The notes under the pieces were generated by a model that was not told the origin of the DNA, did not search any database, and was given only the letters and a program-made list of their open reading frames with translations. Source: Agelas oroides (Eukaryota > Porifera > Demospongiae > Agelasida > Agelasidae). From it: a stretch of 64,000 nucleotides of DNA. A program made the position numbers and the translations under genes. Of the stretch, positions 20,170 to 33,200 are shown piece after piece. The stretch spans positions 3,152,281-3,216,280 of the forward strand of contig OX422190.1 in the NCBI GenBank assembly GCA_949130485.1, written 5' to 3'. Within the stretch, counting starts at the first letter, position 1. Every line of letters begins with the position of its first letter.

Positions 20170-20719
20170 AGCCATCCAGATCTTCTACAATGGCTATGCC
20201 CATTGGGTGACTACCTTCTCTGACGGGAATGAAATTTTTCTCTTTGACAGCCTCACACGTGATGACCTCCCATCCACACTGGAAGAGCAGATTGCAGCTG
20301 TGTATGCTAGTTTTTGCAGTAAGGATGGCTTGTTGACGATCACCAAGGTTGGTGTTCAGCAGCAAAAGGGTATGACAGACTGTGGGCTGTTTGCGATTGC
20401 CTTTGCCTATCACTCTGCACGAGGTGACGATGTCGCAAAGCTTGAATTCGACCAATCAATTATGCGACAACACCTTCTGGACTGCTTCCAGTCAGAGGAG
20501 CTTAAGCCTTTTCCGATGACCACTGCCAAGCCAAAGAAGCGAAAACCCAAGCACATATTCATACATTTATACTGCACTTGCCTAATGCCTGCAAGTTATG
20601 ATGTGCAGATGATAGAATGTGATGTATGTGCCAAATGGTTCCATTTTAAGTGTGTAGGTTTGAGAGGGAAGTGCCCAAAGAGATGGGTTTGTAGGTGTTG
20701 TCGTTATGATACATTGTAG
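20170..20719 (+). pseudogene. Ulp1-type (C48) cysteine protease plus PHD finger, Ginger-like copy 2
   Basis: The open frame carries a protease core with all triad motifs: GYAHWVT (His), IFLFDSLT (Asp) and QQKGMTDCGLFAIAFA (oxyanion Gln region and nucleophile Cys). Ulp1/SENP enzymes cleave ubiquitin-like modifiers; in transposons the domain is an acquired accessory. A basic linker KPKKRKPKH then leads to a PHD-like C4HC3 finger (YCTCLMPAS, ECDVCAKWFHFKCVG, CRCC). This part has no internal stop. The upstream end runs into an inserted foldback element, so the reading frame's natural start is lost. Confidence 0.75.
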
Positions 20720-20961
20720 CAGTTTTTACTTTTCTGTACATATTTCAGCTATTTGTGTATTTAGGTTTGGTTATAGCAGTTACTGGTGCATTTTATTTAA
20801 CCATTTGATTGTTATGGTGCATGGGGATGCCAGATTTACTAGACATGATGGGGGTGCCTTTTTCTCCGGAGGGGTGCCATTTTTCCTAGAAAATTTGGTA
20901 TGGGGGTTCCAAATTTCCGGGGGTGCCAAATTTACTATGACACCGGATCCCCTATGACACC

Positions 20962-21223
20962 GGCCCGCACACGCGCCTCAATTTGTAATCTGCGCGCGCA
21001 GTAACGTAACCTGCAGCTTAGCCCTCGGTGTCATTTATAGAATGTATAAAATTGTGGGAGAGACTCTGAGTAGGCTGTCAACGATCACTGGACTAAGAAA
21101 AAAGCACCGCGTTAGCTGTGATAGAATTCCTGTGAACAAGACTATTAACGCGGTAAGACAACTACCTCGTTCCGTGGTAAGCCGATATGGGAATCGGACA
21201 ATGGGAATGGGACAAACTTCAAG
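20962..21223 (+). promoter_or_regulatory. Presumed WDR70 promoter and 5' leader
   Basis: A short CpG-rich stretch (CGCACACGCGCC, CTGCGCGCGCAG) follows the Ginger-like element and precedes the WDR70 start by about 200 bp. A 61-codon upstream frame from 21042 ends with TGA overlapping the WDR70 ATG (ATGA at 21224-21227). The transcription start is not determined. Confidence 0.4.
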
Positions 21224-24200
21224 ATGAGTGGAGATGATGTTGATCAGGACATTGCGGCTGTCATGGGGTTCTCTGGCTTTGGTGAGGATAGTACGGGGAG
21301 AGCTGAGAGCTGAACTTGCTTATGAATGACTTCATATGAACTAGCAGGAGCATTCGTGAATTACTGCATGACTGTTGATACCTTGAGATAGTCACAGGGA
21401 GGAGATCATAGTACTTTTGAAGGGGTCTGTTCACGCTGTAACCATCAACTTTTTGCCATGGCAGAATGTTGCTGTAACTAATGAAATCTTCGTTCATCAT
21501 AGATTGCATTATTTGTTGCTGAATATGTTACAGCATGTTTAGCAGACATCAAGCATATTATTTAACCACACTGTTTGGTAATTGTGTTCCTTGGCGACAA
21601 CTTGTCAGTTGCAGTGTGACCAGACTCTTCCTCTTTCTGTGGAGGGTGTGGTGTGCAAGAATAAAAACATGCATGGTGTTAGAGAGAAGTGTCTGGTCAA
21701 ATTTATCGTATCAAGCTAGACCACCCTCACGTCTGGACCCGTGGTGAGAGATGGTCTAGTCTGATGTAGTAGATTAAGTTACCCACATCATCTTACTTTG
21801 GTTAATGGTGGACATCTCTAAGCCTCACTCCCAGGCCTTCCCCGCCTCCAGTTTTTGATCACTTGCAGTTTTGCATAGCCTCGTTCCCAGGCCTCCCCCG
21901 TTTTCGTCCTTCGATTTGCGTTCAGTATAATACACACAAGCGGAAGAGCACGAAAAATGGGGAAGGCCTGGGAACACTTATCACGTCCACCTGACGTCAT
22001 TCACGTGATAAGTGTTCCCAGACCTTCCCTGTTTTTCGCGCTCTTCCGCTTGTGTGTATTATACTGAACGCAAACCAAAGAACAAAAACGGGGGAGGCCT
22101 GGGAACGAGGCTAAGTTTTGCAATCTGCAAGTGGTCAAAAACTGAAGCCAGGGAAGGCCTGGGAACAAGACTAGACATGATGTATGCATTTGGCATAGTT
22201 AGGTGTGTGTGTAGTTGTCTTTTTAGCACGTCCCAATTATGTTCACACCCACTTTCGTCATCACTTACTGCTGAAAAAGTACTTATTTTGCAACTCAAAA
22301 GCCTGACAGGAATTTGACCCATCTCCCTTGAGACCACAGTCTGTGGTATGGATTGAACTGTGAGGGAAGTGGCAACTTTCATGATGTACGTTTCCCCACC
22401 AGGTAAGAAGACTGCGATGAAGTTTGATGTGGAGAAGATATTCCAGGAGACAAGAAGGACAGCCCGAGAGTACTCCCAACAAGCCTCAGGTAGGAGGAAG
22501 TTTCTCCTTCCTCTGCATACATGTACCACAGGCTGAATCACTCACTTTCAACTCCTGCTACGGTACACTAGGATACAGTGATGTGCATATACATTGCTCA
22601 CCTAGCCTCGTTCCCAGGCCTTGCACAAAGCCTGGGAACGAGGCTATTGCCCACCTACCCACATGTAAATTGCTGATGTGAAATCTTGGCCTATTCAAAC
22701 TTTTACTACAGTAGCCTCATTCCCCCACTCCCCCCAGCTATTTAGTCTCGACTGAAAAGCTGGGAGGAACCAGGAGGAACCTGGGAATGAGGCTAACTTT
22801 TACTGTTACTGTGGGTATCTTCCTGTATCCTTAGCAAAGCAGAAACAGGAGGGGACGGCAGTTAGTGTGGAAGGTGGTGATGATGAAGGAGGAGCATCAG
22901 GAGGAGGAGGAGGAGGAGGACACATGGACAGTGACAGCAGTGACAGTGAGGTGGTTGGCCCACCTCTTCCACCTGGATACGAGGTACTGTTACTTATTGA
23001 CGTGTTTGGTACAAATGTCTTGAGTGTTGCAGCTAGTGTTATCACAAAGAGGTCATTCTCAACCGTGTCCCTTACCTTCGGTGCTTAGCTGGTTCAGTTC
23101 AGAGGAGGTCAGACACGGTTGAACTTTACTAATTAAAATGGCTGGAGGTCACACTAATTGATTTTCATATCTCAACAGACTAGCTCTCTCGACTTTTACT
23201 GAGGTGGGGCCCCAGTTTTCAAATCAAGATTCAAGGCTGGGGCCAGTTTCTATCTTGCAACAATTAGTGTGACCTCAGCCATTTTAATTAGTAAAGTTCA
23301 ACCGAGTCTGACCTCCTCTGGGTCCAGTGTATGACTAAACAATTATTGTCATTCCCAGACCCCAGACCCTGCTAAGTATGCACAAAGAGTTTTGGTATAG
23401 AGCTACAATATGTCTTTCGTCTTGCAAGCCACACTCTTTACAGTAAGAGGTAGGCTCCCGCACATTATGCTTCGTTGCTATCCTATTATGCTATTCCTTT
23501 ATTCCTGATAATTTTACCAATTATCCTCCATTAACTTCCCCATTGAATGTGTACACAGCATTACGAGACAGTTCTGATCCTTGAGTCGGTCCAACAATGA
23601 TACAGTCAACTTGGAAGATGTGGACTCCGCCTCCTTGGGCATACTACCCGAACTCTGATATGAGCTGTTGCAAGAATCAGACGTTGCGATCCTCGTGCTA
23701 GTAGTACCTAGCGTGAGCGGTATATACGTATACTACAGTTAATTTACACGTGGGCATTGTTTACTAGGTTCAAAGGTTAAATAATTATGTAAGCGCGTTG
23801 CGCTTACCTATTATGCTCAAGATTGTGATGCTAATAGTTGCCTATTGTGCTTTAAATTATGCAGGCATAATGTGCGCATGTCTAGTAAGAGGAAAGGTCT
23901 GTCACACTGCAATTGATGTTTTGTTAGGAGGAACACAATATTATTGTACAGTGCAGTTAGGTTAAATAAGATGCTATCATCTGCTTTAGTGACATATTTG
24001 CTACTCCATGGCAACGGGTGCAGTCTATGAAGATCATTAACCCTCGGCGCGCATGCGCAGCGAGGGTTACAGTACTTGGTTGGTGTCATTAGTCATGGCA
24101 ACATTCTTCAGTGGTGACAACTTAATGGTTGCAGTATGACCAGACCCTTTCTTTCTTTGTGAAGGGTGTGGGCTTGCAAGACTACATGTACATACCAGAA

Positions 24201-27200
24201 GTGGAAGCAAGACAGACTCTCAGCCGCTCTCTTCCCTCTGTGTAGGAGGATTCTTCTCATGGCAGTAGTGATGAGGAGGAGGGAGAAGAAGAAGAGGTGA
24301 GGGGAGTAGGAAGGTTTCTCCAGGGCTGTATGCTCCCGACCCCTTCCCCCCACTCCCCACACGGCTTAATGACTTTCTTACTCCATTTTAGAAATTGGAT
24401 GCTCTGTGATTGCTTCTTCTGATTATTCTAGAGCCTAACTTACTGCCAAGGAGGGTAATGAAGCTAGGGCAGTGAGGGGGAGGAAGGCCTGATGTATAAA
24501 TGTTCAATATCATACGTCTGAGTCACACGAATGTATTGCATGCAGTTTATAAAAAGCCGTATATATTTTACTTTAAGTCACGTGAGAATCCGTATCAGGT
24601 ACTACAAGTCACGTGCGCTGCGTCTGAACGTGCAATGAAATTGAAGGTTCGTATGATTAAATCATTATCACCATAGTACCAAGCTATACCGGAAAAAATA
24701 TCACTCGTTTGTTGCCGTTGGTATTGTTACTTGTGCTTCTCACCCGTAACAATACAGACAGCAACAAACTCGTGATATTTTCTGGTATAGCTTCGTACTA
24801 TGGTGATAATTATATAGTATTCAAAGCTGCCTGCCTGTTATATTGTACACTTCATTTTTAAACTGAGTGAGTGAAAGATTACGAGTGGTATCTGTGTTCT
24901 CTTCAGGAGTTTTATAAGAGATATCCAGTCTCCCACGAGGTGTCCCTTGAACATGGAACTAAACCTGTGAGTTTTATAAATGCGTGGGTTTGCATGCACT
25001 ACCTTTTGTGAGTCATGGCTACTGCCCCATTTCTTTCTCTTGTCTCTTTCCTTTCTCCTCTCTGATTTATATCCCCTATTTCTCACCGATTCCCTAGTTG
25101 CTTTTCCCTCCATGTTTTTATATTTTAACTAGCTTGTCTGCTTTATCTGTTAAAACAGTACCCAGAATAGAACTCCTAATAAGGAAGGTAGGGTGAGGAA
25201 GAGAAAGTGGGGAAAAGGGTGGAGGAGAGGGAAGGGCAAAGAAAGGGAGAGATGCAGAAGGGAAGGAAATAATGAGGGGAAGGAGGAAAAGGAGGGGAGG
25301 GATGGAGAAAGAAAGAGAGGAGGGATGGAGAAAAAAAGAGAGGAGGGATGGAGAAAGAAAGTAGAGAAGGAAAATGTGATATCCATGCACAGGTCTCAGC
25401 GCTGGCCATGGACCCCTCTGGGGCGCGGGTGGTCACTGGTGGATATGACTATGATGTAAGATTGTGGGACTTTGCCGGAATGGACTCTTCTCTCCAGTCC
25501 TTCAGGACCATTCGGCCCTGTGCGAGGCAAGTTGTCAGGGTAGCCTCAAAGAGGTCTGGGTGTTGGACCTGCTCCGGCAGGCTTGGCAACTGCCAGAAGA
25601 AGGTTCTTCCTGATAGTTGTAATCACTGACTGTTCGCTCTGTTCACCATAATCTGTCCGATCATTTCAAAAGTGCTTCTGACACTCCTGGAGGTGGTCTA
25701 GTCTATCAGGCTACATGTACCCTCTCTTCCTAACCTCTAGTTGGGTCAGAGAGAACATCTAGCTTGATAGCTAGAGTTCATCACCATTCAGTAGCAGTGG
25801 GTCTTCTTCAAGTAGTACAACTACCACAAATTGATCTATCTCAGGGCAAAAAATTTTATACACGTTTATGTTTCAGCCTATTTTTCTGTTGGTGTACATT
25901 TTGCCTAGCCTCGTTCCCAGGCCTTCCCACCGTCTAGTTTTGTGATTGCTTGCAGTATGTAAAAATGGAAGGGGAGGCCTGCTCCATTTTATCATGTGAA
26001 TGACATCAGTGTCCACCTAGGTAGACAGAGGGAGTGGAGGGGTCATCGATTGAAAGAATGAGCTTGAGGCCTTATCTTGTAGTTTCTGTCCCAAGCGCTG
26101 GAGCTTCGAATGTTTGCGAAGCAAAAACGTACCACTCCTGGTTCAAAATGAAGAATGCATGTGCGAAATGCATTCTTTCTATGGAGACCCCTCCCCCCCA
26201 TGTCTACGTAGGTAGACACTGACGCCATTCACATGATAAAATGGACCAGATCTCCCCCCTCCATTTTTGCATAAGTACTATAAGTGATCAAAAACTGGAC
26301 GGTTGAAGGCCTGAGAACGAGGCTACCTTCTGCCCCAAGATAACTCCAGTAATTCAGACTACAGCTCCCTGCTTATGTTCTGGTGGGGAAAAAACGTTAG
26401 TAGTGGACGTAGCAAACTAATCGTTGTTGGACTCCCCTCCATCCTTCTTCACTTCCATCAAGTTTCTGTAGTTTCTTCAAGTTTGTGTGCTGATTATGTT
26501 TCTCTGTCTCCACAGCCACCAGATCTGCTCCGTACAGTACAGTATCACTGGGGATTCCATTTTAGTGGCAGCTGGAAATGCACAGGTAGATGTTCATGAC
26601 TGTAGGGCCGTGTACTCATCATCCCCACCTACTCAAAATTTTCCCCTCTAGTCAATATTTTTATGGCAATAATTACAGCAGTAGATCAATGGCAATAATA
26701 CTGTTCTTGTTCACGGAGCTAAAGTGCTGAAAGTAACAATTACACTTTCTGAGGTTTATAACAACTATGTGCATGTCACTCCAGTACAGCTGATGAAGCA
26801 TGGTATTGGCTGAAACACGTCCTGCACGGTGGGTGACTTTTTATCACAGCTAGGCCACCCTTTTTTCAAGGAAATGTGATTCACTGATTGTTCATACATG
26901 TACATAGTTGTTACACCAGTTTGGCTTCAGAAAGAATGCCTAAGAAAATGAAAAATCAGAAGCTGCATCCCTCTCCTTTTTAAGTCGAATGAAAAACAAG
27001 TTGTAATTTTTACATGGCCAAGAAGGAAGCGTGGACTCAGCTGTACTGATGATGCTTGTTTATACTTCTTGTGCAGGCGAAGGTTCTGGACAGAGATGGT
27101 CATGACGTCATGCAGTGTCCAAAGGGATGGCAGTACATTGCCGACATGGCTAATACCGATGTACGTTCAGTTCACAAAGCAACATTCCCAGTTCACAAAG

Positions 27201-30200
27201 CAACATTCCCAGGCTCCTACGTTATTTCATCTGGAAAGCTGGGTGTGGGCTCGTAAATGAGGCTAAACCCAGTTACACGGCACTTTTTGTGATGTACTGA
27301 TCTTAATGCTTAATTCTGACTGACAAAAATGTATATTTATATTCACCATAATATGTACAAAACAACAAACATTAGCTTTGCCACATTCCAAGTCCCTATC
27401 TCTTGAGATCATGCAGGCCTGGGAATGGGGTTAAAAGCATATGATACGTATGTAAAAGCATGTTCAGTTTCTCGCTTTTCACTCTCCTTTCACTACATTG
27501 AAACAGCTCTGATATGTACTATCTCAACACTTTCTGCAGGGTCACATTTCGATGCTGAACTGTGCTTGCTGGCACCCAAAGATAAAAGAACAATTTTTAA
27601 CATGTTCCAACGATTGGTAAGCTCTCTAGCTGAAAGCAAAAGTTACACGCGCCTCTTGCTGTTGAGCAGTGAGAGGTCCTAAGACTGAAACTACATGATC
27701 AATGAGTTGTCAATTGAGACAATGTAAAAACATGTATTGCTACTTCTCTCCTCCTTTCGTTTGCCCCCTCCCCCCCTTCCCCCCCTCCCCCCACCCTCTC
27801 CCCGATCTCTTGCAGCTCGCTGAGAATATGGGATGTAAATCAACCCAAGAAGCAGCTTCATGTTCTCAAAGGAAGAGACAAGCATGGTTAGTTTTAGTCA
27901 AAGGACTTTAACCAAACACCCTTCAAACAACCAAACCAAACACCATCTTTGAAATAAGGTTATAAGAGCATTCTTTAAAGTAGAGAGAAAACAGCTGTTA
28001 TGCCTGCTTTAGTGTTACAAACTAAAGTTTGGATCTGTGAGTCTATGACTTCCACAGTATTTAGGAAAGTGGTACACTTCTTTAACATACTGTAGCTGAG
28101 CCAACATTTGATTGATTTACCAGCATGCACACGAAGGAGATCTAAAAGTAGAATGATTTGCATAGTTTACCATTGTTGTTGATACGTTGTCTGGCACAGT
28201 GTTGAGGCTCCACCCACTAACAAACACAACGTTAGGTTGAGTTTCAAGAATGCTAACTTTACTGTAATAAGCAAGAACGGTTCTGTGTCTGTGTGACTGT
28301 GTTGACCATCCAGGCAGAAAGACAGCTGTAACCACCTGTGCCTTCACTAAGGATGGGAAGCTGATTGCAGGAGCAATGATTGATGGCAGCATTCAGCTCT
28401 GGAAGAGCACAGGACCCTATGTATGTCAACATTCTTCATTCTGCCTTCCCTTTCCACTTCCTTCTTCTTAGATCTTTCTCCTCAGACTTAGTGCTACCTT
28501 TATGTGCATCCACGGAAATAGTCTTGTTCTCCAGCCTCCCTTGTTTTGGGGGGTTGATATTTACAATTGAAAGTTGAAGAGTAAAGCAGGGAGCTCATTA
28601 TTCATGTGAACAATGTTAGGTGGATGCAAGGTGGGTGTACATGTAAAGTAGGGATGGGTGTTGTACTAAACTTGAAAGTGAGTTTCTTAGTGGTCAAGCT
28701 GGGTAATTTCAGTGTAGCAAACATCTATAATCTGGACTACCAGTAGGTCTGGCGTGGTGGAGCAATTATACCGACGGAGGAGGAGGAGGGTCGTACTCAC
28801 TGTGTTGAGGGCCCAGACTGCATTATTTGCACGTGGACATCACGCCTCCATGTCCACTTTGGATTCATCTGACATAGTTCACATCATCAATGAACCAGGC
28901 CTTCACCATCTTTTGCTTCCATACAAACCAGAGGAGGTCTGACACAGTCACATGCGCTATGCATTAATGAGCATTCCAAGGACTAAAAATCATCAATACA
29001 ACAATCGGAAACGCTATGCGGCAAAGATCATGATGGGTTTAGGGGGTTTTCGTGATGCTGAAAGTGTCTCGCCAGTCAGCAGTTAACATTGCATGCCTTT
29101 GTGACCTCTAAACCGCATTCATGTGGCTGTTGAGAGCTAGATGAACGGCGGTGATCGATCTCGGCCTAATAGACAGCTTCAGTATGGTTGAAAATACCCC
29201 CAACCTGAGTGAACCCAGCACGCTAGAAGCTTCTGATGCCCAGAAATCGTTCTTGAAGCAATGGAATGCAGGAGGTTAGCAATTAACTTGACAATCAGGA
29301 TCACGTGTTGATGCGTATGACATCACTAGTGTCGGACCTCCTCTGATACAAACCAGAGAATAAAAAATGGGGGAGGCCTGGGAATGATGCTAGCATGACT
29401 AGGTGGTGGTGATGTTACCTACCAGGAGGCTCATCTGTTCATTCCCCATGCAGGTACGATCTTCTATACAGCAGTATGGTGCCCACACACAGGGGAGTGA
29501 AACGTCTTGTCTCTGCTTCTCACATGACAACAAGACCCTGGTTACAAGAGGAGGTAACACACACTCACAGTGGAATCTCTCTAATATGGACACTCTTGGG
29601 AACATGTCCTGATTAGCAAGGTGTCCTCATTTCAGAGAATGGGTATGAAGTAGAGGCTTTGGACTTGCCTTGGTACCGGTATGGAATGCTCTCTCTGAGC
29701 CTTAAGTTCCATGGTATTACGTCATATTGGAGATCAAGTAACATCACGCAAGAGCGCATAAGAACGGGCGGCTAGAGTAAGAGCGTGTAACTCCTTAAAT
29801 TTGAAACCGGTCGGAATTATTGAAACGTACTGCGCAGCTGCGCGTAGACATAAGCCGTTGTTGCTAAGCACATGCCGGGTGTTCTATTTTTAGTAACAGT
29901 TCAATAATTTTGACCAGACTATGGGCTTCTATTGGAGTTACACGCTCTTACTCTAGCCGCCCGTTCTTATGCGCTCTTGCATCACGCAATTGAGTGCAAA
30001 TCATAAGAATCTCGGCAAGAAATGCCTTTGACATGTTGCACACAATGCTGATCGCCCTATCGGCAAAGACTCACATTACTGTACAGTGTATTGAGGTCAC
30101 TGTCTATCACCATCCTCAGAGCTCTCTACTTGACCTCCACTAGCTATGACGTATTACCATGGAAACAAGATGTTCAAAAAGGTGTAACCAAGCTCACCAC

Positions 30201-33200
30201 ACGATGTTTACATGGTATAAGGAATAATCACTTACATCTCACCTGAATCAAACGATCAAGCTACAGGAGCAAGATGATCTGAATGACTAGGATCAATGAA
30301 TCAACAAATCTTCTTAGTTATACTGGAGGCTTGCATGTTGTTCTTTGAAAACAATGTGGCTATCAAGAGATTTGGGAGAGGATGACAAAGATGATCAAAG
30401 GTGTAAGTTAGCTCACTACATGGTGTAAGGTACTCTTTCTTGTCTTTGTTGAAGGTGACGACACTCTGAAGCTGTGGGACATCAGAGCTTTCAAGAGACC
30501 AGTGAACGTGGTGACCAAACTTGAGACCTTCTTCTCTGTGTAGGTACAATAATGTGCCCAACTTAGATTGTAAATCATAATGCTACAAATTATGTGAGGC
30601 AGTTTTAAATGCATATTTGGTTAACTTTCGTGATTTTGAAATTGTTCGACTGGACTGGTAGCTAGCTATCACAGTGCTGTGGCACTGATGAGACTAACAC
30701 TTGGTTAATACTTACAAACAAACCTATACTGCTATTCACTGCAAACCTTTGGCACTGCTACTGTCCGAAAACAGGGACCGATCAACTTCATGTAGTTATG
30801 GTTTACTGCTGGTGAAGTTACTATGTTGTCAGCATCAAGACAGTCATTCGGATCGTGGCTAGCTGTCAGAGGTTACACACACACATTACCATAGGCGCTC
30901 TAAATATGCGTCACTCAATATTTTTTCCCAGATGGCACAAAAAGAATGTGTACTTTTGTTAAATTTTTTGGCCAATTGACACAATTAGAAACTGTACTTT
31001 CTGTATAGTTAATTTTGACGTGGAATTAGAGCGACGCATATTTAGAGCACCTACAGTAGTCAGATAGACTAACATTTGCATTAAGTATCATTCAGGCGAG
31101 CCCCACACTAGCGGGACTGCATTGCAAGACGCGTGTGTATGTCTGCTTGCAGCCATATACCGTAAATTTTAAATGCGCATAAATATTTCCTGAAAATTGA
31201 ACGTCCTAGTATAGGCAATGCTGGGCTACTGCTGGAGTGCAGCGTCGGCAACCGTAGCGGAGACAGCTCAAGATGAAGCACGTACGGCACCTTGTTTGTC
31301 ACGGCAGCTACGGACCGGACCGACCATCAACAGCAGGCTGCTCGCAGACCCGTCGTACAAATTATTCACGCCGGTTTGAGATCGCTCAGGTAAGGCCTGT
31401 GCATAAACTCATGATTTCAGCGTGAAGCTTAGTCTATTCATGTGTAGCCATAGTAGCTGCTTGCTCAGGCTCGCCCCCACAATGTTCTACATTTTCTAGT
31501 TTTACATGTTACTGTTGTTTCTTTCAAATTGATTGAGCTGGTTTGTCTTCTCTCCAGAACTGACTGTGTGTTCAGCCCAGATGAGCAGCTGATAATGACA
31601 GGCACCTCTGTGAGGAAGGGACAGGTGTGTGCAGTAATGGTGTGGTTCACTGTAAGACACTCAGATGGATCTCCTTCTCTCTTTTATTCCTTCCCTCCCT
31701 TCCTCTTCCTTCTTTCTACACCCCTCACGTACAAACCAGGGGAGTGGTAAGCTGATGTTCTATGACAAAGACTTGAAACAGGTTTACCAACTTCCAGTGT
31801 CTGACTCAGTAAGTTCTCCCAGGATCTCCATCTGGTCTCTGGTTTCTTACAACAATAATGTCATTGTGAGGGCGGGTGGTTGGTTGCCTGGTAGTCATAT
31901 GTCGGTGGTCAGAACACTGGCAGCTCAAGCCAGTGACCTTAGGTTCAGTTTCCAGCAACTACCGGTTTTCACTATTTTTATCAAGTTTGTCATGGCACAT
32001 TTATCTGCCAATAATTGTGTAGACAGGGATAGAAACTTTATGTAAGCTTTGAGAAAAGTGAAAACTCCACCAGAAAATTCAGTTGGGAATAAACCCCCGG
32101 TACCTTTCGAATACGAATACTCAGATGCTCTTACCACCATAATTGAGCCAGAGGCTGGGATGGTGGATGGTGAGAGTATTCACTCAGGCAATGTTCTTGT
32201 ACAGCCAAACCATCCCAGGCCCACAAACCTGTCCACAGGTTACAACAGCGAGAAAGACAACTGAAATTGGCTGAGACCTTTTAGCCTGGGTGCTACTACT
32301 TATATGAGCAGACTTGCTTCTGCTCCTCTGCTGTCCGAATCCCAGGTTCAATTCCCAACTGGATCCCAAATTTTTCTCTGGACTTCTTTCTCTCTCCTAA
32401 GCTTACATCAGTATTGTAAAAGAGTGAATGCATGCATTGTGGAGCGAGCCTGAGCAAGTTACATTTTCTGAAGCTTTGGGAACGTTTGTTGCGGAGCAGT
32501 AACTGAGCTGCTTGCTTGGAGTTTAGGACTTAGCTCTCAGCACTGTAAGTCAAGCATAGGTAAAACAGTCCTCACTATGGAATGATTCTTGAATGTACAT
32601 CAAATCCCAACTTCTATTGATCACAGTTACATGATGTCCACCAGCTTTTTAATTAATGCTCAGATGCAATATTCATGGCAATGAATATGGAATTCATGGC
32701 AATGAATTCCCTTGAAACCCATACTTACTTCGCCCACAATACACAGCATTATAAATAAGAGAATGGGACTATCACTCTTGGATGGTTGACGCCATCTATC
32801 TCAATATCCAATATACAATATACTAACCATCCATTTCCATACCAGTGTTTCCAGTTGGTGGGGATGCAGGGGCTAGGCTTCGGAGCGTTAGACTCTGTAT
32901 CTCCGGGAGCACATGGTATTTTTTTTACCCAATCTGTCAGTCTGACAGTCAAAAATATTGGAAAACCACCCAAACAAGCAATTTACACAGTTCAATAACT
33001 CACGCATGACATTTACAATGTAAATCTTTGTATCTCGGTGTATGTATTATAGTGCCTGAAGTGGCTGAAATGGTTCTACCGTCATTATTCTAATAGAACG
33101 GTAGATCCAATCTAGCGGAAGAAATTCAATTTTTGTGAGTTTTGTTAATCCAATTATGCGGAAGGTAGCTGCACGAATTATTTTTGAGTGAATCCAATTT

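Larger units (their letters stand above)
17861..20944 (+). mobile_element. Ginger-like DNA transposon, degenerate copy 2 with nested insertions
   Basis: It begins GGTGTCACAGGAAATTTGGC, directly after copy 1, and ends with GGGGGTGCCAAATTTACTAT and GACACC at 20944. It holds the N-terminal exon (18108-18283), an HHCC zinc-binding exon (about 18383-18518), a GPY/F-like segment (18755-18930), an Ulp1 protease and a PHD finger (20170-20719). The catalytic integrase core is not visible. A Crypton-like fragment (about 19100-19375) and a foldback element (about 19598-20090) interrupt it. Both copies read in the same direction. Confidence 0.7.

Noticed and set aside
25118..25436. Pro/Ser/Phe-rich minus frames
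   Set aside because: They are translations of the polypurine tract in WDR70 intron 5.
32049..32264. 71-codon plus frame
   Set aside because: It is the reverse side of a tRNA-derived SINE.
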